Source of the DNA: JARIHD01 sp964610985
GTDB taxonomy: Bacteria > Patescibacteriota > Saccharimonadia > Saccharimonadales > UBA4665
Direction: 5' to 3'
Assembly: GCA_964610985.1 (NCBI GenBank)
Contig: CAZSZJ010000002.1
Location: forward strand, 1-64,000
Length of the DNA stretch: 64,000 bases
The position numbers and the translations under genes are program-made. The stretch's first letter is position 1; every line of letters begins with the position of its first letter. Below the pieces are notes generated by a model. The model worked only from the letters and a program-made list of their open reading frames with translations. It was not told where the DNA came from and searched no databases. Shown here in pieces: positions 25,891-35,030 of the stretch.

Positions 25891-26847
25891 TTAGCCAGTT
25901 ATTGCGTCTTTGACTGTCTGATAAATTGACGGATCTTTGTGTTTTTTGAATCGCCAGTACCACCATTCGCCGCCCCAAAGATCGACGGGATATAGCTTTG
26001 TGCGCCGGGCCAGTGCAACGTTTTTTCTGATGTGTGCCGGGCTCATGGACTTGTTTTGTTCGGGCGTGGGCATTTCCCAAATAGCGTGTGGGCCCCAGGG
26101 TTCCAGCTGTAATTCATGAATAAAACTGCGCCTACCGTGTAGTACGCGTATAGTGCTTTTGCGCACCCAATTGAGTGCCGGAAAATGCAGCGCATGATGA
26201 TATCCGCCCTGCCCGTATAGGATGCGGTAATACGAAAATCCGACTTGATCTGGGATGGGACGCCTGAGCGGAACACCCCATGATGTGCTGGTAGTCATGA
26301 TGACCGGCGTTTTGGGGTCGAGTCGTTTGACGAGACTGTACTCGGTGCGCAGGCGCCTCCGGTCGACTTCGGGGCGTTCGCCAAAGTTTTTGAGCAACGC
26401 CTCGTTTTCGAGTTGGTAACTCACAATACATGTGCGGTTTTTGTAACGGTTGACAACTATCTCCAGATAGCTGAGTAAGGCTTCGGTGCGGGCGGTGTTG
26501 GAGAATTTCCAGGCCCACTCCGGCCAGTGGTTTTCGGGCCAGCGCGGCTGGCGTGCACCCAAAGATAGGGTTACGTGACAGCCGTATTCTTCGGCTAGGT
26601 CTAGTTGCTGATCGAGGGCCGAAAAGTCGTATTCGCCTTGGTATCTTTCGTGCTCGTCCCAGTAGCTCATTAAGCGAAAACGGCGAAAGCCCATGTCAGT
26701 TATGAGCCACTGCATGGTTTGCTGCGGATTCAGGTCAAAACTGCGGCACTGTTTGATGGAAAAACTGACGCCAAAATGGGCTGGGTCGATGGCTTCGGTC
26801 GATTTACGATCAGATTTTGGCATCTTTGCTACTATTTTTGATTCCAT
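25891..26847 (-). CDS. Clan-A-like glycoside hydrolase (TIM barrel), copy 2
   Basis: A 318-residue TIM-barrel protein. SYQLENEA places Asn148-Glu149 where clan-A glycosidases have the acid/base, and FIHELQLEPW gives Glu245 as the likely nucleophile. It shares many segments with the upstream gene (RLMSYWDE, LGARQPRWPE, VKRLDPK, LWGGEWWYWR), so the pair arose by duplication. This copy has no signal peptide or anchor, unlike its paralogue. Its start overlaps the end of the upstream gene by 16 bases. The family is not one I can name with certainty; polysaccharide trimming or remodelling is the likely role. Confidence 0.72.
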   Translation of the reverse strand: MESKIVAKMPKSDRKSTEAIDPAHFGVSFSIKQCRSFDLNPQQTMQWLITDMGFRRFRLMSYWDEHERYQGEYDFSALDQQLDLAEEYGCHVTLSLGARQPRWPENHWPEWAWKFSNTARTEALLSYLEIVVNRYKNRTCIVSYQLENEALLKNFGERPEVDRRRLRTEYSLVKRLDPKTPVIMTTSTSWGVPLRRPIPDQVGFSYYRILYGQGGYHHALHFPALNWVRKSTIRVLHGRRSFIHELQLEPWGPHAIWEMPTPEQNKSMSPAHIRKNVALARRTKLYPVDLWGGEWWYWRFKKHKDPSIYQTVKDAITG

Positions 26848-27920
26848 GTCGGGTCATGGAATGCCTGCTTGGCAACATTCCAAACGGTGGTGTCCTTTTC
26901 GTGTACTAAGCGGTAATACCAATATTCGGCACCCCACAGGTAGACCTCTTTCATGCCTGTGCCTTTGGCAAATTCCAGGCGTTTTTTGAACCGGATGGCG
27001 TTGAACGATTTGTCTTGCTCGGCCAGGCTGACTTGGGCAATGCCCTGTCCATTTGGCGGCCAGGCTTCGGCTTGGAGTTCGTGGATGATCATGTTTTTGC
27101 CTGTGTGCATTTTTTGGATGCCTGCAACAAAAGCGTAGTACCAGGCTGGAAATGGATATTCGATATACCGCTTGGTGGCGGCAGCATCCCAGACACGTTT
27201 ATAGATAGAGATGCCGAATTCGTCGGGCGTTGGTTCGCCAATTGGTGTGCCGAGGGCGTTATTGCTGCGCGAAATAATCAGTTTACGGTTCGGATCAAGT
27301 CGTTTGACTAGATTGTATTCACTCACCAGGCGGCCCCGGTCGTAGTTGGTGCACGTCCCAAAACCTTTTAGGAAAAACTCGTTCTCAAGTTGGTAACTAT
27401 CGAGTGCTGGCGAATCTTTATAACGCTTTATAACTTCTTGGATAAAGGTTTCCAGGCGCGGCTGCCAATCTGCGGCTGGTCGGTCAACGGTCCAGGACGG
27501 CATGTGGCATTCCGGCCAGCGCGGCTGACGCAGTCCCAATGCCAGTGTAACTTTGGCGTTGGCTGCCTCGGCCTTTTGAAACTGCCAATCCAGTACCGAA
27601 AAGTCGTAATTCCCAGGCGACGGCTCCAACTGATCCCAGTAACTCACGAGGCGAAAATGGCGGATGCCGACGTCGTTAATGAGTGCGTCCATCGTTTCTT
27701 TGGCATTCAGGCCCAGGCTTTCGGCGTAAGCCGGAATGAATGATGCGCCGAGTACGCGCGGCTGGCTGCTACTCGTGGCCATGTACCAGCGCGCGATGCC
27801 GTACATCGTGCCAAGTGTCAGTAAAAATGCCGCCGTCAAAACGATCAATATCTTGTGCCAGGCACTAGCCCGCCAGTAATTAGTGATGACTCTCTCGGCG
27901 TGTTTCATTACGTTTTTCAC
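26832..27920 (-). CDS. Membrane-anchored clan-A-like glycoside hydrolase, copy 1
   Basis: A 362-residue protein with one N-terminal transmembrane helix (about residues 23-45) and an outside TIM barrel. The catalytic pair is Glu181 in SYQLENEF and Glu281 in IIHELQAEAW. It is a tandem paralogue of the gene just downstream. Being anchored at the cell surface, it probably acts on exported glycan. A GT2 gene is divergent from it, with a shared upstream region of about 56 bases, in keeping with joint glycan synthesis and trimming. Confidence 0.75.
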   Translation of the reverse strand: MKNVMKHAERVITNYWRASAWHKILIVLTAAFLLTLGTMYGIARWYMATSSSQPRVLGASFIPAYAESLGLNAKETMDALINDVGIRHFRLVSYWDQLEPSPGNYDFSVLDWQFQKAEAANAKVTLALGLRQPRWPECHMPSWTVDRPAADWQPRLETFIQEVIKRYKDSPALDSYQLENEFFLKGFGTCTNYDRGRLVSEYNLVKRLDPNRKLIISRSNNALGTPIGEPTPDEFGISIYKRVWDAAATKRYIEYPFPAWYYAFVAGIQKMHTGKNMIIHELQAEAWPPNGQGIAQVSLAEQDKSFNAIRFKKRLEFAKGTGMKEVYLWGAEYWYYRLVHEKDTTVWNVAKQAFHDPTWNQK

Positions 27921-27976
27921 GATAAAATGCAGCTTTTCCTTGCTATATTAGGGTTTTGATTAGGTACAATGAACGT

Positions 27977-28837
27977 ATGGATGATTCGCTGCGGCGCGTT
28001 AGTATAGTTATACCAGCTCACAACGAAGAGCGCCAATTGCGCTCATGCCTGGACGCCATTGCTGCGCAGACGGTGCAGCCTTTTGAGGTGATCGTGGCCG
28101 ATAATAATTCCAGGGATAAAACGGCCGAAGTTGCCGCACGATATGATTTTGTACGCGTGGTAAAAGAGTCAAAACAGGGCCGCGTATTTGCCCGCAACGC
28201 CGGATTCCGGGCCGCCCGCGGCGATATTATTGCGCGTATCGATGCCGACATTGTGTTGCCTCCGGAGTGGATCGAACACGTCACGGCTTTCTATACCGAC
28301 ACGCGCAACGAGTTCCGGGCTTGGACGGGCGCGGGTCATTTTTATAATGTGCACATGCCGCGGCTGGTAAGTTTTGGGTATAGCCTGATGGCCTTTCGGT
28401 TCAACAAATTATTACTTGGTCATTACTCCTTGTGGGGGTCCAATATGGCGCTGCCGCGAACGCTGTGGCAAGCGGTGCAAGGTGAAGTGTGCTTGCGCAA
28501 TGACCTGCACGAGGACCTGGATCTGGCAATGCATCTGGCGGCCAAGGGCTTTGTCATAACCTACGATACTAGCGCCGAAACGCGCGTCAATGCCGAGCTG
28601 CGCCGCGTGCATAGTAATCGCCACGAACTATGGGAGTACCTAAACTGGTGGCCGCGCGCGCTCAAACTGCATGGTAATTCGTTTTGGCCTCTAGCGTGGT
28701 TTTTTGGGGTTCTCGGTCTGTATTTGGCTACACTTGTCTTGGTGTTGGCCGAAAAGGTCTTTGGTAAGGCTGCGTCAAACAATGCGGAAGCCGAGTCGTC
28801 CTCCGCTGCTGCGTCTGACCTCGACCCTACTGATTAG
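27977..28837 (+). CDS. GT2-family glycosyltransferase
   Basis: A 286-residue inverting glycosyltransferase. It begins VSIVIPAHNEERQLRSCLDAI, has DNNSRDKT and the metal-binding RIDADIVLP, and HEDLDLA as the acceptor-side acid motif. One hydrophobic helix near residues 228-255 may attach it to the membrane. I chose the ATG at 27977, which lies six bases after a TACAAT box; an in-frame ATG at 27956 is upstream of that promoter. Acceptor and donor are unknown. Confidence 0.85.
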   Translation: MDDSLRRVSIVIPAHNEERQLRSCLDAIAAQTVQPFEVIVADNNSRDKTAEVAARYDFVRVVKESKQGRVFARNAGFRAARGDIIARIDADIVLPPEWIEHVTAFYTDTRNEFRAWTGAGHFYNVHMPRLVSFGYSLMAFRFNKLLLGHYSLWGSNMALPRTLWQAVQGEVCLRNDLHEDLDLAMHLAAKGFVITYDTSAETRVNAELRRVHSNRHELWEYLNWWPRALKLHGNSFWPLAWFFGVLGLYLATLVLVLAEKVFGKAASNNAEAESSSAAASDLDPTD

Positions 28838-28847
28838 TCCGCCTGGT

Positions 28848-30536
28848 TTAGATCGGAATGCCGGTTCCGACATCTTTTTTATTTTTGAAACTGAGGAAAG
28901 CCAGTGTGTCTTTGCCGTCGATACGCAAAAGGGCGTAGTAAAGACGGCTTTGCCGAGTGATCTTTCCGCTGCCGGGGAATTTTTGGAAACTAAAACGTCG
29001 CATAGTCTGCTTGTCAGGCAGATCCAAAACATTAAAGCTTCCGGACACATATTTTCGGGCAAACTCATGGCAATAAGGATTGCTAGCGAGCATTTCCAAG
29101 GCTTGCCGCAGCTGCGGTTCGAGCGTTTTGTCTTCGCGGTGTGCGTCAATATAGCTCCTGAAAGCCTTGAAACCCATAACATCGTCCAGATTATTTAGTA
29201 CCCCCTCATGAGTGAGTACGCGGTCGGAACCCGTCCCCGTGCTTTTTAGAAATACAAACTGTTCAATGGGTTCTGGCTCTTCCTCCGGCTTTTCGGATTC
29301 GCGCAGTGCGTCTTCGATAATCTGCTGTGCCTGTTCGCGCTGTCGTGCAAGCATTTCGTAGAATTCCGTTACACCACCTTTCGGTGCTTTGACCTTTTCT
29401 GGTGCGAGTTTGAGGTGATTGGCACGTCCCCAGTGCATGTGCGGACGCAGGGTTCCCTCTAGGCTGGCCCACTCATTTTTGACGTGTTCGTTCTTGTAGG
29501 TTTTAAATTGGTCCTTAAGCCAGGCTGGCCATGTGTCCTGAGTGCGGAGGAGTTGTTCCAGGGCGAGCGCTTGGTTAAGTTCTGGATGCTCGATTTTAAA
29601 GATGAGTTGCATAATGCCCGCCGCCGCCTTGGCTTGCGCGGAAAGCGCTTTATCATTTGGATCGCCTTCAAAGATTTGTTTCTGAAGAAAATCTGCAAGC
29701 AAGGTGTCGTCGGCAGTGGCGTTAAGGAGGGCGTTGTATAGTATGTTGTCCTTGCTTGCGATTGGCGCTTGTTCATTGTGTACGACAAGCATTTCCAGAA
29801 GTCCGGGAAATTCCCGCGTGTCGGCTGTCTCGGCTATTTCTTTGAGGCGTTCAAAGAATGGCAGTACGACCTCTGGATCGGCAAGGAACTTTTTAGCTTC
29901 GCCTAGGCACTGTGCGTCGGTAAGGGCGGCTCTAAAAACCCTGGCGCTGTACACACTTGTTAGCGTAGCTATTATGTCATCTTTTCCCGTGAGCACAATT
30001 CCCATCCGTCTGAGAAAATAGTCCCCTATGGCGTCTGAACCTTCGGGCGTATAAAAAGTGTCCAGATCGCCCTTTTTGTCGGGATTGTCTTTTATATGTG
30101 TCTGGTAGTATTCGTGAGCGACATGTAAAACGTCTTGAGTAATAGTGTTTATTGCGCCACTTGGTCCTTGACTGTGAGCGTGGCGAGTATCTTTTTTGCG
30201 TCGGCTTTGGCGGGCTTCGTTGGCCGCCGTGCGATCAAACCCGGTTACGGGCAATGCTTTTAAGTGCTTTTGGACTACCGCCGCTTGCCGCCAGGCTGCC
30301 CTGCTATTGGCAAGGTGCGTAGCCTGCTCGGCCAAGAATAATTCAATACGCTGGCTGGGATCGCTAAGGTCAAATTCGTTATTGTCGGCCAGCTCGATTG
30401 TTCCGGCAATTGTCAATATGTCTGCGTCAGGGCGAATAAGGGGGTTGGCCGAAGTGTTACCGCTGCGTATTGCAGGATTCGGTACTTCGACTTGGTGCCA
30501 TTGCGCGTTCAAATCAGGCTGAGACTGTTCACTCAT
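28848..30536 (-). CDS. Large hypothetical protein (562 aa)
   Basis: Not recognised. The product is soluble, highly charged and almost entirely alpha-helical, with no signal peptide. It has an internal run of Lys/His/Ser (RRKKDTRHAHSQ) and an acidic stretch EKPEEEPEP. It ends ten bases from the convergent GT2 gene. TAGGAT (30545-30550) lies eight bases before the ATG, suggesting a leaderless mRNA. Confidence 0.65.
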   Translation of the reverse strand: MSEQSQPDLNAQWHQVEVPNPAIRSGNTSANPLIRPDADILTIAGTIELADNNEFDLSDPSQRIELFLAEQATHLANSRAAWRQAAVVQKHLKALPVTGFDRTAANEARQSRRKKDTRHAHSQGPSGAINTITQDVLHVAHEYYQTHIKDNPDKKGDLDTFYTPEGSDAIGDYFLRRMGIVLTGKDDIIATLTSVYSARVFRAALTDAQCLGEAKKFLADPEVVLPFFERLKEIAETADTREFPGLLEMLVVHNEQAPIASKDNILYNALLNATADDTLLADFLQKQIFEGDPNDKALSAQAKAAAGIMQLIFKIEHPELNQALALEQLLRTQDTWPAWLKDQFKTYKNEHVKNEWASLEGTLRPHMHWGRANHLKLAPEKVKAPKGGVTEFYEMLARQREQAQQIIEDALRESEKPEEEPEPIEQFVFLKSTGTGSDRVLTHEGVLNNLDDVMGFKAFRSYIDAHREDKTLEPQLRQALEMLASNPYCHEFARKYVSGSFNVLDLPDKQTMRRFSFQKFPGSGKITRQSRLYYALLRIDGKDTLAFLSFKNKKDVGTGIPI

Positions 30537-30589
30537 AAGGAGTTATCCTATCACAACATAATGAAGGTGCAAGGATTTTTTAGGAATCT

Positions 30590-31159
30590 CTAGAAATCGA
30601 TGCCTTTATTGGCCAGGAATTTATCGTCGAAATGGTGTTTGATCTTGGTCATGTCGGTGGCGATGTCGGTCAGGCCGAGAAGTTCTGACGGAAAGTTGCG
30701 ACCCGTAAAACAGAGGCTGGTGCCGGGCGCACGTTTTTCGATGAGAGTGCGAAGTTGCTTGACGGTCAGCAGGCCGTCGTGCACGGCGTTATTGATCTCG
30801 TCGCAGATAACCAGTTGGTACGCACCGCTCAGGGTGGCCTTTAGCGCTTCTTGGTATGTTTCGAGGGCAGCTTCTTTGTGTTGGGCCTCCGAAACAAACT
30901 CAGCGCTTAGATCGCTCGCGTTATAGAACCCCTTCCCGCCTTTGTAAAAATACAATTGGTCTTCGAACAGCGGCTGGATGTCGCGGATAAATACATGTTC
31001 GCTGACACCCCAATATTTAATAAATTGAATAAACGCCACATTCCAGCGATTGCCGAGCGCTCGCACCATCAAGCCGATGCTGGCGCTGGTTTTACCCTTG
31101 CTTTCACCGGTGTATACGATCACTACCGACTCTTTAGTTTTAAAATCTTCGAATGCCAT
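30590..31159 (-). CDS. cobO: Cob(I)yrinic acid a,c-diamide adenosyltransferase (CobO/BtuR family)
   Basis: The ATG at 31159 gives a 189-residue protein of normal family length. A P-loop variant YTGESKGKTSASIG (residues 16-29) binds ATP, VICDEINNAV follows as the Walker-B-like motif, and the C terminus CFTGRNFPSELL ... KHHFD ... KGIDF is diagnostic. The enzyme adenosylates cobalamin or its precursor. No other corrinoid gene is in the window, so salvage is more likely than synthesis. It starts seven bases after an orphan on the same strand. A CATAAT box inside that orphan ends six bases before the start, so it may also have its own leaderless promoter. Confidence 0.88.
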   Translation of the reverse strand: MAFEDFKTKESVVIVYTGESKGKTSASIGLMVRALGNRWNVAFIQFIKYWGVSEHVFIRDIQPLFEDQLYFYKGGKGFYNASDLSAEFVSEAQHKEAALETYQEALKATLSGAYQLVICDEINNAVHDGLLTVKQLRTLIEKRAPGTSLCFTGRNFPSELLGLTDIATDMTKIKHHFDDKFLANKGIDF

Positions 31160-31166
31160 GCTTCTA

Positions 31167-31700
31167 TTATGCAACAGGATTTGCTTGTTGACTAAACGCG
31201 GCCTGAATGGCGGTGTGTGCGGCGATGGCAATCGATTCGGCAGCATGGTTTTTGTCTTCAAGGTTTTCTACTAATTCACGCGCATACTGCAAGTCGGGTT
31301 CGCCCACTGCGAAGTTTGGCGTGGGCTGTCCGATTTCGATAAGGGCTGCCAGGTCATCGTATCTGCGGATATCGCGAGCACTTAATGGGGCGGCCAGGGC
31401 AATCTTCTCTTGACGACGCGCGCTTCCCAATAGGATGGCGCCCACAAATAATGAACGATGCAATTCCCGTTCATGACGGTCGCCGACTAATTCGGTGAAT
31501 AGGGGTGTAAGGCGTTTGGGTAATTCCTCTGGTTCAACCTTTGACGCTCTTCCATATCTTTTAGCATTGCTCTCCTCTTGGGCGGCCAGTCTTTTGAAGG
31601 CTTCTTCGGCTTGGCGGCGTCTTCTGAGGTAACTATCGATAAATACTGCAGCTGGATCGCTGCCAGGTGGGATTTGCGGCGCTCGTTCTTGCGTGGTCAT
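31167..31700 (-). CDS. Hypothetical protein upstream of cobO
   Basis: A soluble, mainly helical 177-residue protein without a known domain. It is rich in Ala, Arg and Glu and has no membrane segment. An AGAGGA site lies upstream of the ATG. It precedes cobO by seven bases and may be cotranscribed, but nothing in its sequence suggests a cobalamin role. Confidence 0.6.
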   Translation of the reverse strand: MTTQERAPQIPPGSDPAAVFIDSYLRRRRQAEEAFKRLAAQEESNAKRYGRASKVEPEELPKRLTPLFTELVGDRHERELHRSLFVGAILLGSARRQEKIALAAPLSARDIRRYDDLAALIEIGQPTPNFAVGEPDLQYARELVENLEDKNHAAESIAIAAHTAIQAAFSQQANPVA

Positions 31701-31781
31701 TTTTATTCCTCTTGGTTATGGGGGTAGACGACCGCATTGTAGAAAAAGCTGCCTTTGTTTGACAATGCTTGCCCCGCAAAA

Positions 31782-32033
31782 CTATACGAGCTTTTTTTCT
31801 TTGAGGACGTTGTCAATGCGCGCCCGGTCAAACCCGACGATAATCGCGCCGTCGATATCGATGACTGGAATGCCCATTTGCCCGGATTTCTTCACGGCCT
31901 CTTGGGCGTATTCCATTTGTTCTTCGATGTTTTTCTCTTGGTACGTAACGCCCAATTTATCAAAGTAATCTTTGGCGGCATGACAAAACGCACACCAGTC
32001 AGCACTATAAACGGTTATTTTCGCATCACTCAT
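31782..32033 (-). CDS. Glutaredoxin-like thiol-disulfide protein
   Basis: An 83-residue thioredoxin-fold protein of glutaredoxin type. The redox motif is CAFC (residues 14-17) after the first strand, and GIPVIDIDG supplies the cis-proline loop. C-terminal helices are short, as in NrdH or mycoredoxin-like proteins. A TATACT box (32042-32047) ends eight bases before the ATG at 32033, which fixes the start and suggests a leaderless mRNA. Confidence 0.9.
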   Translation of the reverse strand: MSDAKITVYSADWCAFCHAAKDYFDKLGVTYQEKNIEEQMEYAQEAVKKSGQMGIPVIDIDGAIIVGFDRARIDNVLKEKKLV

Positions 32034-32063
32034 ATAATTTAAGTATAACATTCCACGTTCGGC

Positions 32064-32092
32064 TTGTAATGTGGCTGAAGCTGCGATATACA
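32064..32092 (+). promoter_or_regulatory. Promoter placed on a start codon
   Basis: TTGTAA (32064-32069) and TATACA (32087-32092) are 17 bases apart, and the ATG at 32099 follows six bases later. The predicted mRNA starts at or next to the start codon. Confidence 0.5.
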
Positions 32093-32098
32093 AGGTAA

Positions 32099-32950
32099 AT
32101 GACAAAAAACGCGGAAGCTTTTCCTGATACTTTGTACATTGATGAACTGGTGGGCCCAGATAGCCCGGCTGCCGACCTGCTACGTACCAGCCAGCTGATC
32201 GAAACATGGTCGCACGGCAGTCCCTGGTTCCGGCGGCAGCTTCACCAACATGCCGATGTCCAAGAAGTTTGCGACAGGATGCCCCAAGATAAACGGGCGG
32301 CAATCGCGTCTGAGGTGGGTCGTATTTCGGATATGTTCGAACGCGACAACTTAGCCGAAGATCTGGCGCGGCGCGGCGGTTTGTTTACCGAACCTGTTCC
32401 TCCGCACATTCGCCGCCGCCAGCTTAATATTTTGCAGGGCAGCTGGGCTCGCGTTGCATCCCGTGCCAGAGATATCAGTACCCAGCCGCCTCAGCCCGTG
32501 AAAGAGTATGGGGTTGGGATGTCCGACCCTGATCCTTTTTCGGTGCGACGATTTTTTGCGGCGGCCAACATTGGATCTTTCTGGCTTCGTCTTGATGCGC
32601 GTGTAATGGCACGGGCCAATAAGAAAAGCCGCCCTACCGATAGCGCCTTCCGCGAAAATATACTCAGCGAACGACCGAGCGGCGTGAAAGCTTTTGATCG
32701 TTTTCATCACGAATTACGGTTCTGTGCCTTGGTTGGAGGGCTTGATACGGGGTTGCAGGCGCTGCGTCAAGAATGGGAGCAGAATAAGGGACAAGAAACA
32801 GGGGCGGAGCCTTTTTATCCGGCAGGGTATGACCGAGAGTGCGCCGATAAAATCAGCGTAGGACTACTTGGAGATGTTTTGCACCGTGTTATAAGTCAGG
32901 GCGCGTTTAAAATAGCCGAGGCACGCATGAATACAGAGTTGCATGTATGA
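32099..32950 (+). CDS. Hypothetical protein, first of a tandem paralogue pair
   Basis: A soluble helical protein of 283 residues with no recognised family. Its segment FWLRLDARVMARANKKSRP ... FRENIL resembles WISLWDIRHMARGRRPRDA ... YREHVL in the next gene, in the same order and at similar spacing, so the two look like diverged duplicates. The next gene starts within its stop codon (four-base ATGA overlap). The pair has its own promoter upstream of the atp operon. Confidence 0.65.
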   Translation: MTKNAEAFPDTLYIDELVGPDSPAADLLRTSQLIETWSHGSPWFRRQLHQHADVQEVCDRMPQDKRAAIASEVGRISDMFERDNLAEDLARRGGLFTEPVPPHIRRRQLNILQGSWARVASRARDISTQPPQPVKEYGVGMSDPDPFSVRRFFAAANIGSFWLRLDARVMARANKKSRPTDSAFRENILSERPSGVKAFDRFHHELRFCALVGGLDTGLQALRQEWEQNKGQETGAEPFYPAGYDRECADKISVGLLGDVLHRVISQGAFKIAEARMNTELHV

Positions 32951-33777
32951 TTACAGGTTTAAGATGCCAGGGCGAAGCTCTATTCGCCACCTTGCCAGGT
33001 CCTGAAGTTCCAGAGGTCGCTCGTGCAGACGCAATGCTTCGACGTGATTTTCGCGCTTCGTTTGGCATTTCGCAGGGTTTTGTTACGGCTCACCGTAAGA
33101 TTTTTACTGCTACGGCAGGTATTTACAGCCAACTTTGGACTCAAGAAGGAATGCAGCGAGTCCTTCCTGAGGCTCTAGAGTCAGCAGAAGCGGCTGTCAT
33201 GCGTCTGCGGTTGCCGTCGAATCATCCCGAGATAGACAAAGACGAAGTGGTTGCAGAGACTGGAAAACGGTGGCAAGAATTTTCCGGTATTCTAAACAAG
33301 CGGGCAGATCAAGGGCCGATGTCCCCGACAAGCTTTATGCATACGGCAGACCGGGCGGGTACATGGATCTCTCTTTGGGATATACGGCATATGGCGAGAG
33401 GTCGACGGCCGCGTGACGCCCGTGTCGATTTACGCGAAAGTCACTACCGCGAGCATGTTCTCGAAGGTAATCCTACCGGCTCTGATACGATGGACCTTAT
33501 TTGCAGGGCGATGCGAGTCGCACGGGCCTCTTCGGTGTCGGGAGTCTGGGCCTTGTCACAGAAAGCATTTTGGGAAATATATCATCCTGGCGAAGCCTTT
33601 TATTCAGAGAAGTTCATGAGTGAAATGGTAGACGATTCACAGTTAAGGTCGGCTAATTTTTGGCTATCAGGGCAGATAAATAATCTAGCGGTTCGCCCGC
33701 TTTGTTTGATTCAGGCCGCCGCGGTTAACCGTCAGGTCGCAGAGCAAGAGGCAAAAGAAAAAACTAAAGAACTCTGA
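32947..33777 (+). CDS. Hypothetical protein, second of a tandem paralogue pair
   Basis: A soluble helical 276-residue protein, translationally coupled to its paralogue by a four-base overlap. The shared region covers about residues 125-180. Beyond it the two differ, so they may form a heteromer. There is no signal peptide or membrane helix, and no function can be assigned. It ends 66 bases before the atp operon, which has its own promoter. Confidence 0.65.
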   Translation: MITGLRCQGEALFATLPGPEVPEVARADAMLRRDFRASFGISQGFVTAHRKIFTATAGIYSQLWTQEGMQRVLPEALESAEAAVMRLRLPSNHPEIDKDEVVAETGKRWQEFSGILNKRADQGPMSPTSFMHTADRAGTWISLWDIRHMARGRRPRDARVDLRESHYREHVLEGNPTGSDTMDLICRAMRVARASSVSGVWALSQKAFWEIYHPGEAFYSEKFMSEMVDDSQLRSANFWLSGQINNLAVRPLCLIQAAAVNRQVAEQEAKEKTKEL

Positions 33778-33805
33778 AGATGGCCTATCCCTCGCTAAAA
33801 GCCCG

Positions 33806-33834
33806 TTGCGCTTGCCACCTCTGTTTGCTATAGT
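33806..33834 (+). promoter_or_regulatory. Promoter of the atp operon
   Basis: TTGCGC (33806-33811) and TATAGT (33829-33834) are 17 bases apart with a TG ahead of the -10. The first ATG (33844) follows nine bases later, so the operon mRNA has almost no leader. Confidence 0.55.
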
Positions 33835-33843
33835 ACTTAAGAA

Positions 33844-34143
33844 ATGAAGAAAGCCGCCGCCCAACCGACGACTAAACCTGCTAGTGGAAACGACCACTTT
33901 GGTTTGGGATCGCTGGCGCTTGATTTTTTGGACACGACTTGGCGGATTGCCGTTCCTGTGGTAATTTTTGCAGTGTTGGGCATCGTGGCCGACAGGCATT
34001 TTGGTACAAAGCCTTGGCTGACACTGCTCGGCATGGTTGTTGGATTTGGATTCGCAGGTTTACTGCTCAAAAAACAACTCCAGGCCGCCATGATAAGCGA
34101 CCGTCGCGAGGATTCTGCCAAAGGCCGAGAGGACAATAAATAA
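33844..34143 (+). CDS. AtpI/AtpZ-like accessory protein of the ATP synthase
   Basis: A 99-residue protein with two transmembrane helices (about 32-50 and 58-77) and the pattern VVIFAVLGIVADRHFG ... LLGMVVGFGFAGLLLKK that marks the small AtpI/AtpZ family. Such proteins help assemble the c-ring or carry divalent ions and are usually first in the atp operon, as here. It ends two bases before atpB. Confidence 0.8.
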   Translation: MKKAAAQPTTKPASGNDHFGLGSLALDFLDTTWRIAVPVVIFAVLGIVADRHFGTKPWLTLLGMVVGFGFAGLLLKKQLQAAMISDRREDSAKGREDNK

Positions 34144-34145
34144 TT

Positions 34146-34979
34146 ATGAATATATTTGCAGCAACCGGACCGCACATTAGTATCGCCCCCGAGACGTTGT
34201 TCAACGTTGGGCCGATTGCTATTACCAATGCGCAGATTTTGGGCGCAGTTGGTTCGTTTATTTTGATCTGGATTTTGTTTGCTACCGTCCGTGCTGTGCG
34301 GAGTGGTGGTCGCAGCCGCGGTGCGCACGCTGTTTTATGGCTGTTCGAAAACTTATACGACACCACTGTTGAGGTTATCGGCGACAAGTCGGTAGCCAAA
34401 AAGGTGATACCCCTGGCTGTGACCCTCATGCTGTTCTTTATGATCAACAATTGGCTTGGCCTGTTGCCTATCGTTGGGTCAGTTACCTGGGACGGCGCTC
34501 CACTGTTACGTGGGGTGGCTGCTGACCTTAACACCACCCTTGCTTTGGCAATTATCTCGATTGTTACCGCGCAGGCGTGGGCTATCAAACGCATGGGCTT
34601 CTTTAAGAGCGCTGGGCGCTACTTTATTAACCCCTTCAAAGATCCGCTACACTTCTTTATTGGCCTCCTCGAATTCATCGCCGAATTTTCGCGTACTGCC
34701 GCCCTGTCACTTCGTATTTTTGGTAACGTCTTTGGTGGTGAGGTGCTGCTGGCGGTAATCGCCTTCCTGACGTCTTACGCTGCACCGCTGGCGCTGCCGG
34801 TATTTTATGGCCTGGAGCTCTTTGTGGGCGCCGTTCAGGCATACGTATTCTTTATGTTAACTATTGTGTTTATTTCATTGGGTCTGCCGAATCCGGACGA
34901 GGACCATGGCCACGGGGACGAAAATTCGTCTGCCAAGCCTAAGCCTCACAAAGTGGCTGCAGCCAAGGAACAGGCGTAA
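34146..34979 (+). CDS. atpB: ATP synthase F0 subunit a
   Basis: The 277-residue membrane subunit forms the proton half-channels. The essential Arg is in ALSLRIFGNVFGGE, and the preceding helix FIGLLEFIAEFSRTA is typical. About six hydrophobic segments are visible. The C terminus is extended by a His/Lys-rich tail of about 30 residues that is not usual. A dispersed segment of hydrophilic residues lies before the second helix. Confidence 0.95.
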   Translation: MNIFAATGPHISIAPETLFNVGPIAITNAQILGAVGSFILIWILFATVRAVRSGGRSRGAHAVLWLFENLYDTTVEVIGDKSVAKKVIPLAVTLMLFFMINNWLGLLPIVGSVTWDGAPLLRGVAADLNTTLALAIISIVTAQAWAIKRMGFFKSAGRYFINPFKDPLHFFIGLLEFIAEFSRTAALSLRIFGNVFGGEVLLAVIAFLTSYAAPLALPVFYGLELFVGAVQAYVFFMLTIVFISLGLPNPDEDHGHGDENSSAKPKPHKVAAAKEQA

Positions 34980-35030
34980 CAAGATCAATAGTTTAAGATT
35001 TTTAAGAAGTAAATAAAGGAGTTAAAAATA

